Origin: Musa acuminata AAA Group
Taxonomy: Eukaryota > Streptophyta > Magnoliopsida > Zingiberales > Musaceae
Assembly (NCBI RefSeq): GCF_036884655.1
Contig: NC_088345.1
Location: 19,025,001-19,089,000, forward strand
DNA: 64,000 nucleotides
Direction of reading: 5' to 3'
Below, in pieces: positions 55,555 to 64,000 of this stretch. The notes below the pieces were generated by a model. It saw nothing but the letters and a program-made list of their open reading frames with translations, was not told the origin of the DNA and made no database searches. Position 1 is the stretch's first letter; the number at the start of each line of letters is the position of its first letter. The position numbers and the translations under genes were made by a program.

Positions 55555-57925
55555 AGTTTTTTCATGAGTTCTTAATTTAGATAGTAGGAATCAGAAATAA
55601 AAAAATTATTTTTCAAAAATTATATCATGTTTTTCTTTTTTAGCATCTTTGAAAAAATTAAAAATTTGATCAATGAAAAGTATATTGCTAAGGTTTCATG
55701 CATGTTATGTTTTGAAATGTTGAATGATGTATGCAACATTATGGATTATAGTTATATGATATGTGATAATGCTTAGGATTAATCCATGCATGTGTATTTT
55801 GATGATAGATGTGATATCATGATGTTTTATTTTTGATGTGTTTGGTCTTGACGGCTTTATGACGAAACTTATGTTTTGACTTTAAATGATGATACAATGT
55901 TTTCACAAAAAGACTTGAACACTCTTACATGAAATCAATTGTATGAAATGGAAATGAATTTTCTATTCTATTGAGATTAATGAATTTATTTTACCAATCT
56001 TATGAATCCCATGAAAATAAACACGATGAATATTTTATAAATGAGTTGTCTTATAAGATTTTGCCTTTACATCTTGAACTTTAATGCTTATATTGATTTG
56101 GCATATAAAGATTAAGGCATGCTCATAGGAAGCAAATCACATGAATAGAAATTTATAAAAATGAAATGTAATCCTCTATCTTATTGATTTCTACCTAAGA
56201 GACCAATAAAACTATCTATGCCATTTTGAATCTCTTGAAAGAAATATTGAGATTTTGATGATTTGGATGATTTGAATTTGAATGAGTTTTATTCAAAATC
56301 ATGATCTTGATTCCGTGATATTTACAAATTAAGATTTATTATGAATCAAGATTTTTTCATTAATCGATCTCCTAAGATTTTCTTTTGATTATTTATGAGT
56401 AGGTTTTTCAAAAAGAAATCATGTCTTTTGGTATTCATATGTTCTAATCTTTTATGATATGATTTTTATACAATTCCTTATATTCATAAAATGTTTATCG
56501 CATCACCCAATTACTTTCTTCTTGATATTCCTTATGTGGTGATTAAAATTATGCATGAAATACTCTTGATATTATTTTGATGTATACAAATGAAAAGTTA
56601 TAATAATGAATGATCGGATGAAATTTGATAAGTTAATATCTTCATGATTTGAAATGTTTATAATTTGAAATTATGCATGCAATTGCTTTGTATTGTGATG
56701 ATATATGCATTATGAATATTTTATTATCATACATGAAAATAGTGATAAACATTTTGAAAATAAATGTTTGTATCATGTTAGATGATTTTATATTTTGTGC
56801 AAGATGAGTTATAGTGATGATTGAAACAATGATTGAAATGCTTTAAATGATGAATGTTTGGTATCATGATCAACATGTTGATAAATGCTTGAAAATTTTA
56901 ATGTTTGAGTATCATGTATGATATGCTTATTAATGATGATTGATTTATTTTTCGGTATCGTGCATGAAAAATAAGGTTATTGAAATTGTGTATGTTTTAA
57001 TTTGAATATATAATGATGCACAAATAAGAATGATACTTACCTTTGTCATAATATGAAAATTGATATAAGGGTCTTCCCTTCTTTTTGATAATGACAAAGG
57101 GGGAGCAAGAATTTCTAGCGTGGACATCATGAAAAGAGGCCAACTAACTAGCTTGCACAATTCAAGATGAAAGCAAAAATTGCATTTCTCAAAAGAGAAG
57201 ATGCAAATGTAACATTTGCCAAATTGTTTGCTTGCCACATGTAAAACATTATCTCTTGCTAGTTTGGCAATTTTGCTAGCTTGTATATTATGAAACTTAC
57301 ATACCGTAAAAATTGCTAGCTTGTAGTCTAAAGAGAAGCAAAAAGTTGCTATCTCAAAAATGTGCTATCTTTCCTATCTTAAGAGGCAAAAATGCTAACT
57401 TGCACATCTAGCAAAACTTGACAAATTTGCATATTTCAAGAAGCAAGAGTTGCTTTCTTGAACATCTCAATATTGCTAGCTTGCATGATGTAGAACTTAC
57501 TATCTTGAACATTACCAAAAGTGCTATCTTGTATGCTGTAAAACTTGCATATCTAAAACTTGATAGCTTGAATGTCCTAAGCATGATGCATTACTTGCTA
57601 AATTTTCTAGCTTCAAAACTGCATGATGATAAAACTTAATATTATGTTTTTCATGCAATGAGTTGAACTTATATTACCAACACAAAGAATAGTTGTACTT
57701 CTCCTTTTTGTTGATGACAAAGGGGGAGAAGTATGTTGATGACATGATATGCATAAGTTTATGCATATGTTCATGATGATGTGTTGCAAGTATTCATGAT
57801 GAATATTGCAATGACTTGAATTCAGTTTGAATTCAAGGTTTTATCAATATGGCATATTGATAGGGGGAGTTTGTTTAAACTCCGGGAGTTAAGGTTAACT
57901 CCGTCATCAAATGGTTGTCATCATC
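55555..57925 (+). other. Element H: noncoding region replacing pol
   Basis: About 2.4 kb, AT-rich and stop-dense. In order: plain AT-rich sequence (55555-57080), a polypurine-like motif GACAAAGGGGGAGC (57092-57105), GCTAGC array (57115-57610), a second polypurine-like motif (57716-57731), ATGATGAATATTGCAATGAC and the TATCAATATG inverted repeat (57842-57862), then GGGGGAGTTTGTTTAAACTC. Small open frames have no gag or pol character. Confidence 0.78.
57115..57610 (+). repeat. GCTAGC-centred repeat array (element H)
   Basis: Motifs TTGCTAGCTTGCA, TTGCTAGCTTGTA and variants recur about every 30-45 bp over 500 bp, separated by pieces such as AAGAGAAGCAAAAA and GAACATCTCAATA. The core GCTAGC is itself palindromic. 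Confidence 0.78.
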
Positions 57926-57939
57926 AAAAAGGAGGAGAT
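57926..57939 (+). promoter_or_regulatory. Element H: polypurine tract
   Basis: AAAAAGGAGGAGA directly before the 3' LTR; one G-to-A change relative to the GGGGGAGA of A and G. Confidence 0.85.
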
Positions 57940-59541
57940 TGTTGAATCTCGTATTTTGATGATGAAACCACTTGATATGTGTTTATGATTTAAATTACAT
58001 TTTGAGCGATGCAGGTCTACTCGATCAGGTTTAGACAGTTGACGCAGGAGGAATTGACGTTGCGCCGGAGGAGATCACGTCAGGATATTGGATGGCAGAA
58101 GGCTTCGGACGTCGGGCATCCGGCCAAGGAGAGCGGAATTGTGCTAAGGATATCGGGGTTGAGGAGGTCAACCGCCGATTGGGAAACAAGCCGCAAACGA
58201 AGCGCCAACCAATGACGTGCCGGGCAACAGAATGTCAATTCGTGTTGTAATTACTGTTTGGATCGGAGTAGAGTTTTGGCTTGCATGTGCAGGATTAACT
58301 ACGATAACGATGAAGACATAAAGCGAAACAAAGTGTGGAGTCAAGCACGAAGGATTCATTGGGAGTTCGAGAGTTCAACGGAAGTCCGAAGGTTCGTCGG
58401 GAATACTGCTGGAACTAGCCGAGAATGAGTAGGGAGCTTGCCGAAGGATTTTTTGGAAGCTCACCGAAAGGTTCGTGGGAAGTTCGCGGAGCTCGCCGAG
58501 AGAGATCGGAGCTTGCCGAAGAAGCTCGTTGGAACTCGCCAAGATCAAATTGTGAAGTTTAAGAGCTTGCCGGGAGTCCGCAGAATGGTTTCTAAGAGTT
58601 TATCGGAAGACCGTCGAAAGTTCGCCGGAAGCTCGCCGGAAGAAGTCTTGACTTTTGGACTTTGTAATAGCTTATAAAATGTCTTTAAATTCATAGTTAG
58701 CATGTTAATTAGGGTTAGGATTAGGTATTAATCCTATAACCTAAGTAGGGGCCAATTGGGCCCGAGTTCGGATTAGTTTGGGCCAAGATTGAAGCCCAAC
58801 TAGTGGGCTGAAAACACTATAGACGGGCTGAAAACACTGTAGGTGGTGGCACCGCCTGGGCTGGGGCGGTGGCACCGCCCAGTGCCCGAGAGCCAGGCGG
58901 TGGCACCGCCCAGCATTGTTAGCGCCCGATAGTGACAGGCGGTGGCACTGCCACTGACAGGCGGTGGCACTGCCAGCATTGGGAACATAAGAGAATTCAA
59001 ATTTTTGGAGCCCAAATTTGAATCCTCTTGAGGCCTATAAATACCCCTCAAATCTCAACTGAGATAACAACTTTTGAGAAGCATTTTGATTGAGAGAAAA
59101 GTCTTAGAAAGTCTTAGCAAGTCTTGTTTTCAATTTGCTAGAGAGTTCTCCTCCTTCTTTCTTATTGAAAATTTATAAGAGGTTAAACTGCTTGTAAAAG
59201 GTTGTAAGAGGGGTATTTACCCTTCCATTTCAAGAGATTTGTTAGTGGAAGGTGCGAACCTCATCGAAGAGGGGCCTCGCAAGTGGATGTAGGTCATTTG
59301 ACTGAACCACTCTAAAATCGGCGTAATTTCTGGTTTGCTTTTCATTGTCGCTTTTTACATTACTGCAAACCTTCTTACATGCTTTAGTTACTTATTACCT
59401 TTGCTGCGCAACTCTAAGAATACACTTTCAAGTTAAGCTTTTCAAGTTCCGTTCTTATCGTACGAAAGATTTTCTAAAACCGAAGTTTTAATCCGCTGCA
59501 CTAATTCACCCCCCCCTCTTAGTGCCGCTCCGATCCTAGCA
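57940..59541 (+). repeat. Element H: 3' LTR
   Basis: 1,602 bp, TGTTGAATCT to GATCCTAGCA (one change from the TAACA end). Followed by target duplication ATCTT and the resumption of gag of element G. Confidence 0.92.
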
Positions 59542-60632
59542 ATCTTGAGATCCATTCCAAAGAGTTGGGACCCTAAAGTAACAACCATTCAAAAGGCCAA
59601 GGATTTAAATAACTTTCCTCTTAAAGAACTAATTGGGTCATTAATGACCTATGAGATGACTTGTAACACTCATGAAGAGCTTGAGAACAACCTTCCAAAG
59701 AACAGGAAGGATATGACACTAAGAACTCATGAAGACCACTTGAAAGAAAATTCATGTGATTAAGACTATGATGATGACTTGACACTCACAAGAAAATTCA
59801 AAAAATTCATAAAAAAAAAAAATTTAAAAATGACACTAAAAATAAAATTGAACCCAAGAAAGAACAAGTTATATGCTACAAATGCAAGAAGTTGGGACAT
59901 TTCAAAAGCGAATGTCCCCAAGCAAAGAAGAAGCAACCAAAGAACAAGAAGGCTCTGAAAGCAACTTGGGATGATTCAAGTGCATTCGAAGAAGAGGAGC
60001 CAACCAACACCAAGCAAGTTGCTCACTATGCACTAATGACTATCAGAGATGAGGTAAGCAGTTTATTGGATGCAAATTTATCTTTTGATGAACTACTAAG
60101 TGCTTTTCACGATTTATTTGATGAATGTAAATTAGTTAGTAAAAAATATAAATTATTGAAAAAGGAGCATACTTCTCTTATTAGTAATTTTGATAGACTA
60201 AAAATTGAGCATGATGATAGTTTAGCTTCTTGCACAAAATATGATGAATTAGAAACGCTTAAAAAGGAAAATTTGCAACTATGTGAAACCTTAGAAAATT
60301 TTAAAATAGATAGCAAATCCTTAAATATGATTCTTGCAAGTAAGATTTATGTTCATAGAAGAGATGAAATTAGCTTTGTGAGTAACACTCATAAAAATCC
60401 AACCATCTTTGTTAAAGGCCCAACTTTGCATGTTTCACCCTAAAACAAATGTAACTTTTGTTGCAAATTTGGGCATCTTGTTTATCAATGTTCATTTAAG
60501 AAATGTAGTCTACACAAATTGATTTGGGCTCCTAAAGGAACCATAAAGAACTCCATACAAAATGATAAGTTAAGTCGATCGATTTTTTAGGCACCAAAGG
60601 TCAAATGGGTACCTAAAAATGATCCTTTTTTA
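59542..60632 (+). pseudogene. gag: Element G: gag, 3' part
   Basis: Resumes with LRSIPKSWDPKVTTIQKAKD, LKELIGSLMTYEM and LPKNRKDMTLRTHED, hits a stop (59761-59763), and frameshifts in an A-rich stretch (59810-59830). It continues with the CCHC knuckle CYKCKKLGHFKSEC (about 59874-59915), an acidic segment and a long probable coiled coil (LLDANLSFDELLSAFHDLFD onward). A stop at 60441-60443 is followed by a second cysteine cluster (CNFCCKFGHLVYQC). It ends NDPFL at the UAG 60633-60635. Full-length homology to A gag shows G was once autonomous. Confidence 0.87.
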
Positions 60633-60635
60633 TAG
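60633..60635 (+). promoter_or_regulatory. Element G: UAG at the gag-pol junction
   Basis: TTA TAG AAA, in frame between PFL and the start of pol (K, then WYLNSGCSRHMM about 17 residues on). Same position and same following codon as in element A. Confidence 0.5.
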
Positions 60636-60732
60636 AAACGTTTACTATCACAAACTAGGATCAAGAGATGGTATCTTAATAGTGGATGCTCAAGGCACAT
60701 GATGAATAAATTTTCGCACAATCTACTTTATA
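60636..60732 (+). pseudogene. Element G: protease start
   Basis: Reads RWYLNSGCSRHMMNKFSHN; the catalytic motif is NSG instead of DSG. It breaks off at about 60732 where a foreign LTR fragment begins. Confidence 0.78.
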
Positions 60733-60858
60733 TGCAGTTTTAAGTTTCGCGGATTTTGCCCACCAATTTTCGCACAACGACGAATAAATCTTTGGAAAAT
60801 TGGAGATTTTGTTTTCTGTTCTTTTGCTGTGCATGTGATGTCACTCCCAAGATTTCCT
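60733..60858 (+). repeat. Fragment resembling the end of the element E LTR
   Basis: About 125 bp similar (estimated 70-75% by eye) to 14264-14385: shared TTTAAGTTT, TTCGCACRACGAC, GATTTTGTTTTCTGTTCTTTT against the E version, GCATGTGATGTCACTC and AGATTTCCT. It sits where integrase and most of RT should be. Confidence 0.65.
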
Positions 60859-61840
60859 AAAAGATACTATATTATTTATTTAAAATTTTGAAAATAATTT
60901 TCTTGTTGTTTAAATTTATGTTGATGATATTATTTTTGGTTCTACAAATAAATCCTTATGCGAATCATTTGCCATGAGTATGAGCCAAGAGTTTGAAATG
61001 AGTCTAATGGGTGAACTAACTTTCTTTTTTGGCTTACAAATCAAACAACTTAGTGATGGTATTTTTTTTTAGTCAAGCTAAATATGCATTAAACTTGTTA
61101 AAAATGTTTAATATGAAAAGTTCATAGGCTAGCAATACTCCTATGAGTACCTCAACTAAGTTAGACATTGACAAAAGCGGAGAAAGCATTGATTAAAAAA
61201 ACTTATAGGGGTATGATAGAAAGTTTACTATACCTCACCGTAACTAGACCAGACATTATGTTTAGCATAGGACTTTGTGCTAGGTTTTGATCTAATCCTA
61301 AGATATCTCATCTTAAAGTAGTTAAAAGAATTCTTAGATATCTTAAAGGAACCACGAATCTAGGATTATGGTATCTAAAATCTGAAAATTTTGAACTAAT
61401 TGCTTACACTGATGTAGATTTTGTTGGATGTAGAATAGATAGAAAAATCACATCCGAAATATGTCAATTCTTAGGTCATGCACTTGTCTCTTGGTCTTCC
61501 AAGAAATAAAACTCGGTTACACTATCTATAACCAAAGCCAAATACATAGCGGTGAGTGCATGTTGTGCACAAGTTATATGTATGAAAAAAACATTAGAAG
61601 ATTATAAGATTCATCTTAAGAACATTCCCATAAAATATGATAACACGAGTGTGATATGTTTAACAAAAAATCATATTCAACACTCTAGAACTAAACATAT
61701 TTACATTAGACATCAATTCATAAGAGATCATGTTAATAACCATAACATATCTTTAGAGTTCATTGATACGAAATATCAATTAGCCGATATTTTACAAAAC
61801 TTTAAATTAAGAATAATTTGATTTTATTAGAAGAGAGTTA
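60859..61840 (+). pseudogene. Element G: end of RT and RNase H, decayed
   Basis: Begins with [12 protein letters not shown], then FEMSLMGELTFFFGLQIKQL, frameshifts, TYRGMI-SLLYLTVTRPDIMFS, HLKVVKRILRYLKGTTNLGLW, an RNase H core DVDFVGCRIDRKI (relatives have DADFAG) and KAKYIAVSACCAQV, where the catalytic E of TEAEY is lost. The longest open part is 61552-61821. It closely tracks the end of A pol. Confidence 0.85.
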
Positions 61841-63163
61841 TTGATGTTAAATTGTCCGAATGCATGAGTTTGTTGTATTTCTTTTTCACACTATCTTCAT
61901 CTTAATTCATCTCATGAATGGAGCTTTTATGAATCTATTTCGTTTTCCTTTTAACTTGGTTCATATGATGCTCTATCACTTAATAATTTTTAATACACTT
62001 AATCACTTCATGGATTTCATTGACAAATACATCTCTCATGGGTTTCACTCTTGTAAATTTTTAATGAGAAACAAATTTGATTGATGAAGTCTTATTCGTG
62101 GATTTTGTTTTTATGCTCTCTTCCCATAAATTCTTCCTTGCTCTTTTCATGAAAGAAGAATTATTATGAATTTTTAGTATGAGATGATCACTTGCAAAGA
62201 ATGGGGATTTGATTTCATATGGATATCTCGATTCTTTTCATAAATCCCTTCTCTTTGTCAAAATTGAAGTATGATTTAATGAAACTCATTTATTATTTTA
62301 AATTTAACTTAGTTCAAATCCTTTTATGAAATTTGGTTCTTGTTGGATTCCTTCCTTCTTCCTCTTCTTATTTTTCTATGATAAAGGAAGAAAGAAACTT
62401 ACCCAAAAAGCCCTTGAGTAAAAATGTTAGCTTTTTAAAAAGTTATCATGCAAAGTTTTTGCTTACCTTCCTTTATGGTTTGGATAAATTAGTATAAAAC
62501 TTGCTTGAATCATTACCATACTTATATTGTTGAATTATGCTCCTTTTTGTTGATGACAAATGGGGAGAAATGTGACAAATTGATGACAAAATGAATATCT
62601 TAGATAAGTGCATAAAATGTATTGCGAATACTTGAAATATGAGCAAATATAATTGGAATAGTCAAATACATTGCAAATACTTGAAACATATCAAAATGTA
62701 TTGCATATGAATATTTGAAATCTTTATCGTAGTTGCCTCAAAATGATGTTTTATGAATGTTTGATAAATGTCTATCATAACAATAAGGTATCATGAGCTT
62801 AACTTGCTATTTACAATTGATACCATGCCTCAAAATGATGAATTATCATCTTTTATCGAGAATTATCATCTTGCTAAATTTTATATTTGGAAATCATATC
62901 ATATTTGAAAATGATAATTGTTTATCATCATTGGACTTGAAAATGGATGTCATGCCTTGACATCATTTTTATTGATAAATACGTGGTATCGTATTTTGAA
63001 TTAGAAAATCATGATGAGAATCATAATGTACATGTTATTTAATAACTTATCGGTTTGATGTTTGAATTCAAAGACCTTAAATTCAAGAGTAACTTCTCTC
63101 TAGTATGACATATAGATAGGGGGAGTTAAGGTTAACTATATCATCAATTGATTATCATCATCA
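61841..63163 (+). other. Element G: noncoding region between pol and 3' LTR
   Basis: AT-rich, with one polypurine-like motif (GACAAATGGGGAGAAA, 62562-62577) and repeated ATTGCAAATACTTGAAA pieces near 62620-62720. No GCTAGC array, unlike the gag-only elements. Confidence 0.65.
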
Positions 63164-63176
63164 AAAAGGGGGAGAT
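63164..63176 (+). promoter_or_regulatory. Element G: polypurine tract
   Basis: AAAAAGGGGGAGA immediately before the 3' LTR, identical to that of element A. Confidence 0.87.
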
Positions 63177-64000
63177 TGTTGAATCTCAGATTTTGATGAT
63201 GAAATCAATTGGTAAATTGTTTGATCTAATCTATATATTGAGATAAGTGTGCAGGATTAACTACGATAGCAGTAAGACATGAAGCAGATGATGGGTCGGA
63301 GTCAAGATCAAGACTTCGTTGGAAGTTTGAGAGTTCATCGGAAGTCCGAACATTCGTCGAAAGTTCTGTCGGAATTGATTGAGAAGTCCAGGAGCTTGCC
63401 AAAGAAGCTCGTCGGAACTCGCCAAGAAGATCATCGTAAAGTCTAGGAGCTTGCCAGGTGTCCGTTGGAACATTACCGAAAGATCATCAGAAGTTCGTTG
63501 GAAGATCAACAAAAACTCACCGAAAGAACAATTGACATAGCGGACAAAGCCTGCTTATTTAACTATCTTAAATATTGTAGTTAGACCTTAAGTTGAGTTA
63601 GGATTGGGAAGTAATCCCACTAACTCAGTTAGCGGCCAACTGGACCCTAAAAAGGGTTGAATTGGGCCAATTGAACAGCCCATTCAGCACTTGAAGTCAC
63701 GGTCGACGATGGCACTGCCAGGGCCAGTGGTGGCACCGTCTAGTGACTTAGTCTCCTAGGTGGTTTGGGTGGTGATACCACTGATAGTAAATGTTGCCAA
63801 GCAGTGGTACCACTAGAGCTCGGTCTCTGAGCTCTATCAGGCGATGGTACCACCCGATGTCAGTCTGTAGGTAGTAGTATCGCTCAATTATGACGGTGGT
63901 ATCGTTAGTATCCCAAAATCTGGGGATGTGATACTTTTTAGCTCCAATTATGAAGTCATTAGGGCCTATAAATACCCTATCCTTTTCTACATGAAAGGGC
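63177..64000 (+). repeat. Element G: 3' LTR, cut by the window end
   Basis: First 824 bp, homologous to 51130-51950. Includes GGTGGCACCGTC-type U3 repeats and a TATA box CTATAAATA at 63966-63974. Confidence 0.87.

Larger units (their letters stand above)
52966..59541 (+). mobile_element. Element H: complete gag-only SIRE-type element
   Basis: 6,576 bp with two LTRs (52966-54559 and 57940-59541) and a perfect 5-bp target duplication ATCTT (52961-52965 and 59542-59546). Internal parts are primer site, gag with one stop (54610-55554), 2.4 kb noncoding with GCTAGC array and inverted repeat, and a polypurine tract. No pol remnant. LTRs are near-identical apart from two indels and scattered substitutions, so it is young. 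It is the best-preserved example of the gag-only type here. Confidence 0.93.
51130..64000 (+). mobile_element. Element G: SIRE-type autonomous-class element, decayed, runs off the window
   Basis: On the + strand: 5' LTR (51130-52418), primer site, gag (52469-52965, continued 59542-60632 after element H), UAG, protease start, a deletion carrying a foreign LTR fragment, end of RT and RNase H (60859-61840), noncoding tail, polypurine tract and 3' LTR from 63177. The two LTRs match over their first 800 bp. Length without H exceeds 6.2 kb. Many stops and frameshifts. The left flank is AAGAT; the right one is outside. Confidence 0.87.

Overview
This is nuclear DNA of a flowering plant, almost certainly a monocot; a banana-family (Musaceae) source is a guess based on the dominance of SIRE/Maximus-type Ty1-copia elements and the style of their gag and LTR sequences. 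The only host gene I can support is the 3' part of a BAG-domain co-chaperone gene (exons 1-123, 198-344 and 8109-8243, + strand). Its 7.8 kb last intron holds a (TA)n tract, a TIR element with a long microsatellite (2101-3057) and a Pack-MULE-like element (5987-7234) carrying a broken fragment of a DUF3537-type membrane-protein gene. From 8244 to 11223 is intergenic sequence with little recognisable content.

From 11224 to the end the window is one nest of Ty1-copia LTR retrotransposons, named here J, E, A, B, C, D, F, G and H. J (11224-12773, +) is an old SIRE-type LTR with a gag stump. E (13027 to at least 51129, +) is an old, decayed Tork/Angela-type copia element and is the host of the other insertions. 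Into E went: A (15471-25211 plus the tail ending at 36178, -), a nearly complete SIRE-type element with a perfect 5-bp target duplication; B (25212 to about 35880, -), inserted in the 5' LTR of A; C (31213-33553, -), a solo LTR inserted in the gag of B; D (37572-43474, -); F (44223-50047, -); G (51130 to beyond 64000, +); and H (52966-59541, +), inserted in the gag of G with a perfect target duplication. Nesting reaches four levels (E > A > B > C).

A and G are the autonomous type: gag, an in-frame UAG at the same place between gag and pol, then protease, integrase, reverse transcriptase and RNase H. A has one gag frameshift and one pol stop; G is heavily decayed. B, D, F and H form a gag-only, non-autonomous group. 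Each has an LTR, initiator-Met primer site, gag ending at a comparable point, no pol, then 2.4-3.2 kb of AT-rich noncoding DNA with an array of GCTAGC-centred repeats, several polypurine-like motifs, an inverted repeat, a polypurine tract and the 3' LTR. They presumably rely on enzymes from A/G-like relatives.

The LTRs share a layout: GC-rich palindromic repeats in U3, a CTATAAATA-type TATA box, then R/U5 ending in a short hairpin with a variable G/C-run loop just before the primer site. The A/B/C LTRs also carry an 18-bp tandem array downstream of the TATA box. The most interesting signals are the gag-only family and its noncoding arrays, the shared gag-pol UAG, the LTR-end hairpin, the recombinant LTR joining B to A, and the captured DUF3537 fragment.
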